Origin: Deroplatys truncata
Lineage: Eukaryota; Arthropoda; Insecta; Mantodea; Mantidae
Assembly: GCA_030765065.1 (NCBI GenBank)
Contig: CM060977.1
Span: forward strand, 128,530,295-128,594,294
Direction: 5' to 3'
DNA: 64,000 bases
Numbering within the stretch: the stretch's first letter is position 1; each line of letters begins with the position of its first letter. Positions 21,481 through 33,741 of this stretch are shown here, piece by piece. The notes under the pieces were generated by a model. That model saw nothing but the letters and a program-made list of their open reading frames with translations. It searched no databases and was not told the DNA's origin. The position numbers were made by a program, and so were the translations under genes.

Positions 21481-23340
21481 TCTCTGGTTAGGAAGATAAC
21501 CTACAACAATACCCTGAACTCTCTGAAGGCCACATACATGATGAATGTTGAAAGGAATATATTATACATTTATAGGAATTGTGCATGTAATATGTTTAAT
21601 ATTTATTGAGTGCCAAGGTAATTACAACCATATTGGGAGTGACTGCTTCTGGCCCTGGCCATTTTAGGTCATCTCCCCTCCTTTGGTTATAATAATAATA
21701 ATATATTAATCTATTGAGCATTAAGTTAATACATATTAGACTGTGTTCTTGGATTACTATTAAATGTTAATGCAATTAATAATTCTTATATTTATTTGTA
21801 TTTACATTATTTTCTTCTTTTAACTGTCCATATCCATTTATTTCTATTCATTCCATACCATGAAGTTTCTTTTCTCCTAATCTCTATTTCCTTGCATTCA
21901 AATATAATGTTGTATATCTTCTCTTTCCCCACCCTTTTGATCTACATTAGATTTAAGTTCATATTTTTTTGAATTATACATATGAAACGGGATATACCAT
22001 ATATACATAAGAATTATACAGTAATAATATAATTCGGCAAGACGCATTTAAAATATTCAACATCCAACATTTGTACAGAGCTAATTTTAAGAAACGGGCG
22101 AGCTAGCAAAATTGCAGGAAAATCATAATCCTAAGTAGAGTACACCTTTCACCAAGCCAACAGGCAGGGAACCGGTAACGGTAAGGAGAAATAGAGAGAG
22201 ACAGATAGAGAAAAGAAACATACGGATATATCGAACCGGCTTCACAACGCACCTGGGTGACGCTTATGCGCACGGATCTGAAGCAACATATTCCCATATA
22301 TGTTAAGGTAACGCGGTCTGAGGCCCAATAGGAAACGTCGTTACAGTTTTCAACACAGAGGTGAGCATCGCTAGGCTCCCATATATAAGGGCAGACAAGG
22401 CCTCAGAGCCCACTCTCTCTCTCTCTGATCTTCAAGAATTGTCGTCGGCACGAGGTGCTATAGATGCACGTGTTTGCACAAGGGTGGGAGTGCGTGTGCA
22501 GATAGCTAGGCTCCTGATTTACTTAAAGTGGTGGGATTATAATAATGGGGAAAAGCTAGTCGCCCATAGTTATTTCAATTGTGAATAAACTTCATTGATT
22601 AAGGGAAAATTGCAGTGTATTTCTTAACTTGCCTCACCCACAATAACCTGAGAATTAAGAATTAGATATAGTTAGGAAAAGTTAGGAATGAAATAAGCAA
22701 CAACCAACGAGCATCAATAGCCGAGGAAGAGCACTGCCGAAGACCACACCAACCAAGGATCGACGATTTCGCGCTACAAATAGCGCACAGCACCGTTTAC
22801 CGCTACAATGCCACTCTGAATGTGCGTCACATTGCTAACTTGTGCTATTCTTGCCGTTATCTTCAATGTGATGGAAGACATTCCTCTAAAGTGCTCTTTG
22901 GTCTTCCACCATCAGTAAAGCCTCTTGCCAAGAGACGTTCAAATATACTCTTAAATTCCTTATATTTGGGCATATGGCAGTACCATTCCAACTGCAATAA
23001 TTATGAAGTGCATATCTGCATTTCCAAATTCATCCGTTTTGAGCACAGACATTTAACTTCAAAACAACTAATCATCAAGCGGTTATCAATAAACCTTTAA
23101 TAGGTTTTGCATGAATGATTGCGTTATATATTTTACAACGGAATATACCGTCATCAGATAACTAAGGATATAAAACAAAATGGCAACCACTTAAATATAA
23201 AAAAGAGTTACATATAGTTTACAATAAAAAGTAAAACTCTGATTAGAGTAGCTTGAGTAGGGATAGAAATTAGTTGTATACTTTTATTCTATGCTTTTTG
23301 ATCAGAATACCCTATCCCTAGAAATACTCTGTGTATTTTT
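21481..23340. other. Unassigned DNA, including AT-rich and CT-repeat tracts
   Basis: It contains AT-rich sequence (21600-22060), a (CT)n tract at about 22412-22426 and a GAGA-rich tract at about 22188-22212. From 22330 to 22810 the sequence is GC-richer and might be a transcript or LTR fragment (TATATAAGG at about 22382 upstream of the CT tract), but no coding match was seen. The 92-codon frame 22822-23100 is not recognised. Confidence 0.3.
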
Positions 23341-23530
23341 GTGGGTGGAACATTTAAGTTGAAACCGTACAATATCTCCAAATCTAAGCGTCGTAGAAAG
23401 AAATGCCTTGAATATAAGTTGCTTGATATTATGGGGGAAAGTAAATGGAATTAATCTCGTTTTATTTGGAGGACGTTGCAATTGCCAGTTTAGGGCCAAT
23501 TTAACTTATTTAAAATGGGCACCCACCTTT
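23341..23530 (+). repeat. Dispersed repeat shared with 43093-43265
   Basis: About 180 bp matches 43093-43265 in the same orientation: AATATCTCCAAATCTAAGCG against AATATCTCCAAAACTAAGCG, TTGGAGGACGTTG, and TTTAGGGCCAATTTAA against TTTAGGGTCAATTTAA. The class is unknown. Confidence 0.7.
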
Positions 23531-24590
23531 GTTATGTCGTTTTCTCACTCCTCATAAAAAACTATATACATTTGTATAAAGCACTTTGCAATTGTTCTTA
23601 CACCAACGTAAATAACGAACAAAATCCTGTATAAAGAGCGCAATGAATGCTTGGACCATCCATGGATGGTCATTTGAGGGTGAAGTTACGTTTCGTAATT
23701 GGGAACCAGCATTTTTTAGTTTGTTTCCTTATTCCTCACTCACAAAGAAAACAGCTTTTTATAAACCATGTTCTACTGAAAAAATAGCGTACAAAATGTG
23801 AGTTCTTATTTAAAAAAATATTTTTATTGAGAATTCTGTTGACCAGATACCACCGTAGAGTTGGTGCTACCTCTTTATACACACACCCACTGTGGGGTTT
23901 GTAAACTCGGTTTGGTCGTGCTGCATGGTTGAGTATTTCCTTTGATTCTTAGGATTATAGAATTAATGTTATGAAGCTTTACGTTCCTCGAGTTATTTTG
24001 CATTTACATTATTAATTCATTCATAATCATGCGAGATTAAATTAATCACTTTTAAGGAGTAAAAGCTAAAATACTCCTTTCAGTAATTTATTTCACTATG
24101 TCTTAGATTCTGATGCCCGCGCATTTCTGCACTGGTTTGAAATGTGTAAATCTGTCTCGCGGGCATTTGAGAGGATGTGAAAGTAACGTCGACCATTTCT
24201 GCTTCTCTTTGACCTCTCGCCATAAAGAGAGTATTTTTAGATGTATCCCATTACTGCGACACATTACTGATATAAAGCTGCATAGGTTTTGTCGGAGACT
24301 TCTTTTGCTTCTCGGATTCTGATGAACACTGTTTTACAAAGAAATAACTATGTACAAACATGCTTATTACCTCTGCGACTGAATACGCTAATGTTCAGTG
24401 ATCGATGCTTTAAAGCATCATGATTAATATAATCTCAGTTTTTAACACAACTAGACTGTTGTCTGATACCTTTATTTCATACCTGCAGCTCTAATACCTT
24501 TTGAGATTGTAGTGGTGTCCCAGTTTACCATGCTGCACCAAACAGCGTTTGACGCATGCTATAATGCAGCAAGTAAATAGGTAAATAAAT
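23531..24590. other. Unassigned DNA
   Basis: An ATCCATGGATG palindrome occurs at about 23659, but no element or gene was recognised. Confidence 0.3.
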
Positions 24591-24599
24591 CATTAGTAA

Positions 24600-24899
24600 C
24601 ATAAGTTCAACCGCGCGCCACAACGGCGCTAATGTACAAATAGTTTAAGCTCAATAAATTAGATGGCGCCACCGTTTCTTTCCGCTGGAGACATTTACGC
24701 AGGCGACCACAGGTATAAATAGGCCGATCCAGGCGACAGTGAGTCAGAACTGGCTCCTCGCCCCGTACAGTCACTAGCAGAAGACGTTGGGGCGCGAAGA
24801 TACATAAAATGATAAAGACTCATCTTTTGAGATCAAACCTCTCTATCCTATTCTTGTTCCCATGTACCTGTCGTGACATAGGTTCGTCAACTGGACGAT
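24600..24899 (+). promoter_or_regulatory. TATA-containing promoter-like or LTR-like segment
   Basis: A GC-richer block with GGTATAAATAGGCC at about 24711-24724, followed about 25-30 bp on by GCGACAGTGAGTCAG. It could be an LTR U3/R region, since it contains GGCGCCAC upstream and ends against an R850 copy. No second copy is in the window. Confidence 0.35.
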
Positions 24900-25399
24900 C
24901 CCGATCTACATTTTTTGGGTAATAAAATTTTGTCTATCTCTTATGGTTTACCACTTATGCAAAAGTCGTTCACAATGAAGATACTTTTGGAGAAATTCCC
25001 AGAAAATTTAGCATATACATTTTGTTTGTCATGAAAGTATCTTAAACATATGATATTTTAATCAAAATCGTTAGAGCCATTTTTGAGAAAATTAAAATTT
25101 GCGAAAAATGTTTCATTTAAAGAGTAATCTGTGGTGAGGGATGTTCTTGAAAACCTTTGTGTTGCATCTCTGGAAGATACTGAACCAAAATACCAAGTTT
25201 TGTGTTTATCCGACTGTTCGTTTCTGAGTTATGTTGTTTATAGACAGACAGACAGACACACAGACACACAAAGACGTTTCGAAAAATCATTTTTTGGATT
25301 CAGGAGGCCTCAAGGGGCCGGTGAAATCTTGGTATTGAATTTTTGGGTAGAATGCAATACTTTCCCTACTTACTATGCGTAGTAGAGAAAGTAAAAATT
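24900..25399 (+). mobile_element. R850 repeat, 5'-truncated
   Basis: It starts at the CGATCTACATTTTTTG segment and runs to the normal end (CTATGCGTAGTAGAGAAAGT). The microsatellite (GACAGACAGACAGACACACA) lies at about 25241-25265. It abuts the promoter-like block at 24899. Confidence 0.85.
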
Positions 25400-25739
25400 G
25401 GAAGTATTCCTTCGCTACCTAAGCGACTTTGTTATCAAAATGGAGTGGCTTAAGATTTCAGGATTGAGTAAAATGGTATTGAGTGTTTCTCAATCAAATG
25501 AGTGGATAGTTTTCCCAAATACGTTAGAGGAAATAAACACATTTTCTTCAAATGGTTGAATATGTTTAAAATGCGTATGGTGATTGTCTGCACCTACTTA
25601 GAGCTAAAGAAATTAGGAGTCTGGTGATGACTACATTAGTTGTTGCGGCTGATTCTTTTAAGCCAAATCATTGATCCTTTATAATCATACCCCACAATTT
25701 TAGTTTTAAAGGTGCAGGTGAAAGCTTCTTTATCAATAC
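25400..25739. other. Unassigned DNA
   Basis: Nothing recognised. Confidence 0.3.
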
Positions 25740-26714
25740 AGCGGTCTAGTGTTAGAAGTTGAAATAGTATTTTCAAATTTTGCAACACCTATTGCTGCTG
25801 TTGGAGAGCCAAACTTGATGAAGTAACTGCCCCACGTAAGGTACCAATTTGAAGTAGATTATGCCTCACTGTTGGAAAGCCAAACTTGACGGACGGTGCT
25901 CTTCGCCCCAACGTTTACTTTTCCGGTGGCCTTTGTCCCACTTTTAAAAAATCAACTTTTGTAATTGTAAATGTTTATTTGAATATTATATATGTATGCC
26001 TCGGCTGCGTCAGAAACGCGTATCTCTTAGCAGGGGGTAGTGCGGCCAAAGAATAAGGCTTACGTAAATTATAATTGTTTACTTCACTCTTTTATTAGTC
26101 CTTCACACGGTTAAGTAATACTTCACTGATTCATCCAAATGTAGATCTGTGAGATTATTTATTAATTGCACTTTTAAACACGTAAGCTTTATATTATATT
26201 CGTTGTAATGCATTTTTTTATGTCTCACACTGAATACGTACCGAGCAAACGAACTGCTCAGGTACGCTATCTTCTAGCATCTGGTGCTTGAATTTCCACA
26301 TTTTACTCGATTTCAAGTCTTTGATTGGCTAATTTTACTCCAACAGAATACTTTTATTTAACTTAAGTTTTTTATAGTTGTTGATTGGCTATTTATAAAC
26401 TGTTTTAAATGGTACATACTTATTCCAAAAATTACTAGTAGCACTATTAAACTTTCTAGTTCATTACTGCCTCAAGGTTACCTCATTGTTAACAACTTTC
26501 GGCTTCTATTCTCACAGCTGCTACATTGTCAAATTACGTAATAAATTCACATAACATTATTATACATGTACGTAATAATATAAACATAATATTATGACTG
26601 TTACATACACTTTATATATTATATTATACACATATTGCTTTAAGGCGGGTTGTTATTAAATTTTATATTATATAATCAGACTGATATCACTTAAATGTTA
26701 AAAATACTGCCACA
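25740..26714 (-). mobile_element. LTR retrotransposon fragment: LTR plus leader, copy 1
   Basis: On the minus strand the LTR runs 26714-25997 (718 bp), from TGTGGCAGTATTTTTAAC to GACGCAGCCGAGGCA, and is followed by a leader with GGGACAAAGGCCACCGGAAA and PBS-like units such as CAAATTGGTACCTTACGTGG. The same LTR and leader occur at 29783 and 33742 on the other strand. No gag or pol sequence was found, so this is a 5'-end remnant. A gypsy or BEL type is likely but not shown. Confidence 0.7.
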
Positions 26715-27069
26715 AATTAAATACTTCCACACTATTGAATAAAACCGAGGCAAGTAAATACTCTAAACCGGAAAACTGCAAGTATTTGCAACCAAGTATT
26801 CTCTTCTCTTATTCACTTCAAACTGTTATTGTTATTGCACAGCCATGTCCGGAAATCTGCCACAAGAGCTAAAAACCCACATTTTTTCTTGCGGTGGCCG
26901 GTATGCAATGGCTGGGGGGGATACGCGGGTTCGTCGCCAATCATGGAATACCCACTAAAACCCCTCCACGTGTTAATAGTGTATTGTTGTATACTTGTGT
27001 GATTTCATACATTAGACGGGTCCCGCATAGCACCCCAGTTATTTTGCGAGTAGTAAGATTGCTGGTATA
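26715..27069. other. Unassigned DNA between LTR and mariner
   Basis: Contains a short G-run (about 26915-26921). No gene was recognised. Confidence 0.3.
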
Positions 27070-28382
27070 CAAGGTGGGATCAAAAACTTTCCGGAATGAC
27101 GTCATAAATACTACACAATAGTTTGTTTTGTCTAATCTGCAATGTAGTCTCCTTGGGAGTTGATACACTTGTCCCGGCGCTTCTGCCACTGCTGGAAGCA
27201 CCTCTGGAAGTCCTCTTCTTTCAACATGTTCAGAGCCTTCTGCGATTCGCGATGGATGACATCAATGTCCTCAAAACGGTGGCCTCGGAGCCGCATTTTA
27301 AGTCGCGGGAAAAGAAAAAAGTCCGCTGGTGGCAAATCTGGAGAATAGCCAGGATGGGGAACATTACTCATCCTATTTTTATCCAAAAATTGTCGAATAG
27401 AAAAGGCTTTGTGCGCGAGCACATTGTCATGATGCAGGAACCAGTCACCACTCCTCCATTTCTCTGGCCGTTTGCGTCGCACATTCTCCCTTAATCTTTG
27501 CAGCACTTGTTTGTAGAACACTTGATTCACTGCTTGATCCTGTGGCGCAAATTCTTTATGCACAATGCCTTTAATGTCAAAAAACACAATCATCATTGAC
27601 TTCACTTTGGATCGAACTTGTCTGGCATTTTTCGGACGTAGAGATGAAGGACTCTTCCATTGTGGAGATTATTGAATCGTTTCTGGATCGTACCCATGAA
27701 TCCATGTTTCATCACCAGTAATAATTTTCTCCATAACTGTGGGTCATTTTGTAGCTGTTCTTTAAGATATGTGCAGGCAAGCACACGGCTTTCCTTTTGG
27801 TCATTTGAAAGTAGGCGGGGCACGAACTTGGCGGCAATTTTTCTCAAGTCCAAATTGTCTTTCAAAATGCTTTGAACACTTCCAAAGGAGAGTCCTATGA
27901 CTCAGAAAGCTCTTTTATTGTAATGCGCCTATCATTTAAGATAATTTCCCTCACCTCATTGGTACTTTCATCAGCTTTGATGGAACAGTGTCGCTCCGAA
28001 CGATCTGCACCTTTAACTGATCTGCACTTATAAATTTCGAAAACCACTCAAATGCTTGAGTTTTACCCATAACTTCCTCACCATAAGCTGTTCTTAACAT
28101 TTCATAGGTTTCTGTTGCAGGTTTAACAAGTTTAAAGCAAAATTTGATATTCGTTCTTTCTTCTTCGTAATCTGACATTTTTCCTATGCGGAAAAGTCGC
28201 AGCACAGGCAAAACACGTGTTCACTTCAGAGAGTCTACGTCGTCACTGCATGGTCACAGGAGGTGACGTGACCTCTAATGTTTATCGGAAGGAACGCTGC
28301 ATGAAGTCTGGATAAGAATTAAAGAAATCTCAGCGTCAGCATTGTTGTGAAGCCATTCAGGAAACTTTTTGATCACACCTCG
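27070..28382 (-). mobile_element. Mariner transposon with both TIRs
   Basis: Ends CAAGGTGGGATCAAAAACTT and, inverted, CGAGGTGTGATCAAAAAGTT, flanked by TA on both sides (27068-27069, 28383-28384). At 1313 bp it is full-size for mariner. Its transposase on the minus strand covers most of the length but is not open throughout. Confidence 0.95.
27132..28211 (-). pseudogene. Mariner transposase, frameshifted but with DDD residues present
   Basis: A mariner-type (DD34D) transposase. The N-terminal DNA-binding region starts MSDYEEERTNIKFCFKLVK (about 28175) and reaches EWFSKF. The linker and second helix-turn-helix are decayed around 27880-27990. KDNLDLRKIAAKFVPRLLSN follows. The first catalytic Asp survives only out of frame, in GDETWIHGYDPET (about 27720-27680). 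The second is in WFLHHDNVLAHKA and the third in YSPDLPPADFFLFP, 34-35 residues apart, both in the intact 157-codon C-terminal frame (27132-27605), which ends normally at QGDYIAD. At least two frameshifts and one stop (in the SPQW region) make it inactive. It is less decayed than most elements here. Confidence 0.9.
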
Positions 28383-29782
28383 TACATTGCATTGGACCGC
28401 GTCAATAGTTAACTGCTGGAAATACCTGAATAATACCATGAGAAACCATGATTTAATGTTTTAGATGTTTAAATGCTTAGTTTCTAATGTTGTATGCGCA
28501 GGGAGTACCTGTTACTCATGGTTATAGCCGTACCATAAGCTAAAAGGTTAGTGTACTGTTCTACTAAGCTTAAAGCTTAAGTGTATTTAATGTAATGATA
28601 ATGTATAATGTTAATGTATGATCATATGTTGTTACTTCCCGTGCCTGTCTTCGCATGTGATCCCTGTCCGTCAGTTGTGCATAGGCGCCCGTCGTTTGGT
28701 ATCCCTACCTTGTTAACTGGAACAGGAAGGTGTAATTTGCCCAAATTAAACTCGTTAAATCCCAACTTGTTACCACAATTTATGAAAATGCTTATTTTGG
28801 TTGATATTTGGCATATCCTGTGCTCCACTACATTTCTGAAGAATTCAAAACGTTTGCACTCAGGGTGGTAATTTATTATAGCAAGTATATCATGAAAGAC
28901 AGAAACGTATTTTAATGAAAATGAACCTTAATTATGTATTTTATTGATATGATCAATTCAAGAAGATGAGAATCTTTATCTATGAAGGTTTCTTTAAACA
29001 TAAAATTCCATCAAATTGACTAAAATAAAGTCAAAGTATGATTTCTCAAAATTAACAACGCACAATCACGATTTAATACATTCCAAATCCTTATAGCGTA
29101 ATAGATCGAAACGTTTACCAATACTCATACTGGAAATGTACATATTTCTGGAAATTAATTATGAATGCAATACTCTTGTAAAAATATAAAAAATACATTA
29201 AAATAAAAAAATTAGTGATTAAAAGAAGCATCAGAACCCTCCTCCCGAAACACACCCCAAATTCCTGTGACCGAAGGGACATGAGAACGCCCAAAACATC
29301 TCAGCTACCATTTTTGAAGTGCAAACCCTCGAAAACGAACGCCAAATCTTCCATATAAACTGCTCTGCATTGAAATAACACTTTTCAACTGGACAGCTCT
29401 GACTGTTTAGGACTGTCGCACGGGGTGTGAGGCCTAGGCCTCAGATTACCGGTTTCTGTGTCGGAAAGGGTGGGCCGTCCAGTTATTCAAATTCCTCGCG
29501 CTGCATTGAAGCACACCTCTAAGGAAAGGATGTCCGTCTGTATCGCATACTGATTTATCGTTAAGGATTCCAACTTTGATTTCGTCACCTTGTGTTAAAA
29601 CGGGTAATTGATCGTTTGGGTGTGTTCTCCTTAAACTACATCGATTCTGTTGCATCAGGTTAAGTTTAAGCATGAAGAATCTTGATACTTCCCTTCTGAC
29701 GAATACTTGATACTTTTTTAAACTCCACGCTCTCGTTTTATATAAGTGATCGAGTACAAACCTCTTGTAGGATACCTAGATC
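28383..29782. other. Unassigned DNA with two short peptide-similar segments
   Basis: Minus-strand translations near 28740-28660 (NKVGIPNDGRLCTTDGQG) and 29590-29530 (IKVGILNDKSVCDTDGHP) resemble each other, suggesting two pieces of one unrecognised repeat. A 14-bp palindrome GAGGCCTAGGCCTC lies at 29430-29443. No gene was identified. Confidence 0.35.
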
Positions 29783-30740
29783 TTGAAGCAGTATTTTTAG
29801 CACTTAAATAATTTCAGTCTAATTATATAATATGTAAATTCAATAACAGTCCGACTTGAAGCAATATGTGTATGTAATAATTTGTAAAATGTATGTAACA
29901 GTCATTGCATATGCTTATATTATTGTATGCATGTGTAATAATGTTATGTGAATGTATTACGTAATGTAATAGTGTACGAGCTGTGAGAATAATAAGTTAA
30001 AAGTTGCTAACAATGAGGTAACGTTGAGTCAATAATGAGTAAGAAAGTTTAACAGCACTACTTGTGATTCTTGGAGTAACAATAATGTAATTTTAGTGAC
30101 GGTTTATAAAATAGCCAATCAACAACCATAAAAAGCTTTAGTTAAATGAAGGTATTCTATTGGAGCAGGATTAGCCAATCAGAAACTGAAATATAGCAAA
30201 ATTTACAAATCTAAGAAGTCAGTTGCCTGCAAACAGTGTTCCTAACCGGACCGAGACACATCCTTGAGAGATTTAAATACGTATTCGTGGGAGGCGAAAA
30301 ATAGTTTACTTGTTAAAAAAGTGTAATTAATTAATAAAAAGAATCTCACAGCTCCCTATATCAGTGAAGTGTTATTTAAATCGTATCAAGTATTAATAAA
30401 AGGAGTGAAGTAAAATTATAATCTGTGTAAGCCTACATTTTTTTGCACCACAACCCTGCTAAGACAAACCCATGTCTCTAAAATAAATAATGACGCAGCC
30501 GAGGCAAACATAAACATAAATATTTAAAGAAACACCTTAATTACAAAGTTAATATTCTTTTAAACTTGGGGCAAAGGCCACCTGCAAGTACATTTGGGGC
30601 GAAGGCTACCCGAAAGTGTTTACTATACGTGCGGTTGCAACTACTACAAATTCGGCTCCCCAACAGTTGAATTATAGTACAACTCCTTCAATACAAACTA
30701 CTTAAATTGACGCCCAAAGCTTGGTGCAAACTCCTACAAC
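29783..30740 (+). mobile_element. LTR retrotransposon fragment: LTR plus leader, copy 2
   Basis: LTR about 29783-30506 (724 bp), ending TGACGCAGCCGAGGCA, with AATAAAAAGAATCTCACAGC in its 3' half. The leader includes GGGGCAAAGGCCACCTGCAA and GGGGCGAAGGCTACCCGAAA and a PBS-like ATTGACGCCCAAAGCTTGG. It then becomes unrelated to copy 3. Confidence 0.75.
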
Positions 30741-31109
30741 AAATCACTTCTTCAATCTGTATTTAGCCAAAGCCGATATGAAACTTCCACACTCATCCAG
30801 TTTGTGTGCATGTATAACTTGGAGATTACTGACAAAGTTCTGTATTCTAAAAGTACAGCAGCAGAGCATGAGGATTGATGAACTATTATGTCCACTGTAT
30901 TTCTGAGGCTCAGGAAACCTGAAACTGCTTCCCGCAGGTCATAGCAAATGATGAATGAATGCAATTACACAATAGCCCGAGTATTTGAAGTATTATAATC
31001 ATATAAGTATTGAAAACAAGTGCTAAACATAAAATTCAGGCTAGCATTAGTGAGAAAATACCGTAAACTGCACTAGATTACCACCACAATACTTCTGATG
31101 CTATCCAGG
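30741..31109. other. Unassigned DNA
   Basis: Nothing recognised. The 61- and 70-codon frames overlap each other on opposite strands. Confidence 0.3.
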
Positions 31110-31990
31110 TGCAATGCTATCTTTAGAAAACGGTGAGTGCTGCATGGTGCCAATGCCGTAATTTGATGCGGTAATTTGTATCACAAATTACCTAAATGTA
31201 AATAATGATTGTAATATGAATATGCATTTTTATGTTACATTGATTTCAGATGTTTATTAATTGTAATTATTATTGGAAAGTAAATTTATAAGGCTTTACT
31301 GAAACTGTCAATAATAGCGCAACAATGCAGCGAGGGGGAGAGCTGTTTATCATTACTGGGAACAAGGAAGTTACGTAATGTTCGCGCGTTTTCGGTAGAA
31401 CCTTCTGGAATGTTTCCCTAAAAGCAATATGTATTCGCGGTTTTCATTGGATATTAAAATAGGCGCTAATGTTGGCGCGTTTTATTAGCCAATAGCAGTT
31501 CATTTATAATCTTTAGGCGTATCTTGATGCAGGCGTATAAATAGGGTAGGTTCAAGGTAGATCGCCCCCAGTTCAACAAAATTCTCAATACATTACACGT
31601 CGGTCGCCCAGTTCATCAAAATTCTTAGTGCAATACACGTCGTCTTAAGTTCTTCAGTTCGTTAAAATATTTGTATGAGATACGTCGGCTATAAATTCAC
31701 CAGTTACGAAAATCTAAAGTATTACAACGTTAATTATACACAAAGTTGAAGTACGTGAGTTAAAAGTGATAAGTAAGAAGTTATTACAAACAGTTTCAGT
31801 TTGGCGAGTATCTAAATCAATATGTAAAAGTGAGAGTGAACGTTTTCGACAATAAAAATTATAAAACAAATTTCTTCATTAAGTGTAATTTTTGGATAAA
31901 AGATTCCTTTCCGCTTCACAACCTGTATAGAGATACATGTTCGACCCAAACAGCTAGCCGGAGGACATTTGAAATAAAATCATACACAAG
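31110..31990 (+). mobile_element. LTR-like promoter block, possible solo LTR
   Basis: It contains a pol II core-promoter-like GCGTATAAATAGGG at about 31531, two tandem similar segments downstream (GCCCCCAGTTCAACAAAATT, then CGCCCAGTTCATCAAAATTC, each leading to ATTACACGTCG or AATACACGTCG), and AATAAAAATTATAAAAC near 31850 as a possible polyadenylation region. No partner LTR or coding region is in the window, so the element type is inferred. Confidence 0.45.
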
Positions 31991-32196
31991 CTAATACTGC
32001 CACAAATTGCTAACGCAAGATGGAGCTACAAACCAAACAACGAATGACGTCATAAGATGGCTTCCACTCACATGAAGTAAACACGATATAAGATCTCCAA
32101 GTTCTAATAACTTACGCTACACAAATTACGTAAGAAACATTCTATCGCAAATTCTCTTATTTCTGTATCCTGCATATGATGGAAGTTTCACTAGAA

Positions 32197-32932
32197 CTAC
32201 ATCTTTCGAGGTCCTCTCTGAATGAATAAATTAAATATTTTTTGGAAAAGGACCCATGTATATGTGCATATGTAAACAACATAACTCAAAAATGAAAATT
32301 GGATTATATAACAAACTTTGTATTTAAGTTCAGAGTTTTTAAAGCATAAGACAAGCAGATTATCAAGAAAATTCCCCTTCCCAACTACCTTACCTTGTAC
32401 ATGGAACATTTTTGTTATTGTTTTAAAAATGGGTCTAAAATATTGATCAAAATCCATATATTTAAGAGATTTACATAACAAGTGAAATGTATATCTTGAA
32501 TTTTCTGGAAATAGCCTCTGAAGTCCTGTTTATTCGGAAAGAGTGTTGTATAATCTTTGAGCGAGAGGGAAAAAGTACTTCAAAAAAATGTGGATGTATT
32601 TAAAACACACTATTCATTTCACTTTCAGATATCCGTTATAACTGGTTCGAATTGTTCTATACCTTGTGGCTGTTTTAACGTGATTTCAATATTCAGCCGT
32701 TTCTCGCGATTACATGGAAACAGAACGGATTTTTAAGGCCAGCAAATAGCGTCCAATTCTTAAACATTTGACTATTGCTGTCCCCTTTGTATCTATTTGT
32801 GTAATGTAGCTATTTCTGCACAGGTTTATCTCGATAGGTAGGTAGAAAAATAATATTTTATGGGAATAATTTTGTGTACCCTCTAATAAGCAAGTTAGAG
32901 AAAATCACGTGAATGTAAAACATTACATTTTA
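32197..32932 (-). mobile_element. R850-related older copy
   Basis: Landmarks: GGAAAAGGACCCATGT, AACATAACTCAAAAATGAAA, TTGTATTTAAGTTCAGAG, TACATGGAACATTTTTG, GTTAGAGAAAATCACGTGAA. It lacks the terminal ACTTTCTCTACTACG hairpin end. It groups with the diverged copies at 8.7 and 11.8 kb. Confidence 0.65.
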
Positions 32933-33602
32933 CGAATTGTCGCCGCGTTTATAGTGCAACGTCAGGCATGTCTTTGTTTCTGGTCCAGCTGTCTTTTAAA
33001 ACTCGAGTCAGGATAAAGTCAGAAATTGCGGTTGACAGTTAAACATCAACTGCCACATTTTTCTGTACCTTTTAATAGCTATGTCATTTTCCTTACACTG
33101 AGAGCAGAGAGAAGCATGAGAACAGTCCACTGGGCAGACAGATTTAGATTCAAGGAGGTAAGTAGCATTTTAGACTCTTACATTGCCATAATAAAAGCGT
33201 CGATAATATGCTACGAACGAGGGTATTCATCTTGTTCTAAGACCCGTATTGAAGTATTTGGACTGTTTTGTGCAATTTAGATTCTCAGAGGTTATTTCAG
33301 TGCACCACTGTAGCAGATAAAAATGCCCTTTCCTTCGGAACATGGTGAATGTAAAGTGCTTGAACTTCTATTACATCCACTTCCTGTTGTTGAAATCTTC
33401 CTCCATAATGAAGGCACTGTATACGTACGGGAGTCAGAGTTGTGTGGCTTATTGAAGGATGCCCATAGGTGAAAATTTTAAATCTTGCAATTTTTATCCA
33501 AATATTTTCAAATTTTTGTCACTTACTGCTCTACCTCAAGTAAGCGTGTTTCATACTTCATGCAGATATTGTGGCAGTTATTTTGCAATAATTAGAGTAC
33601 TC

Positions 33603-33649
<47 letters not shown>

Positions 33650-33741
33650 CAAGAGACTGAACATTGCACAAGTAAGATAGGTAATAAAGAATGAATATCG
33701 TGTAGTTTTAGAAGCTTCGGAAGTAGTCATGAAATCAATAC
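32933..33741. other. Unassigned DNA with a (GA)n tract
   Basis: A pure (AG)n run lies at about 33610-33642. The 84-codon frame at 33026-33280 contains SMRTVHWADRFRFKE but was not recognised and lies next to no splice or promoter signal I can support. Confidence 0.35.
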
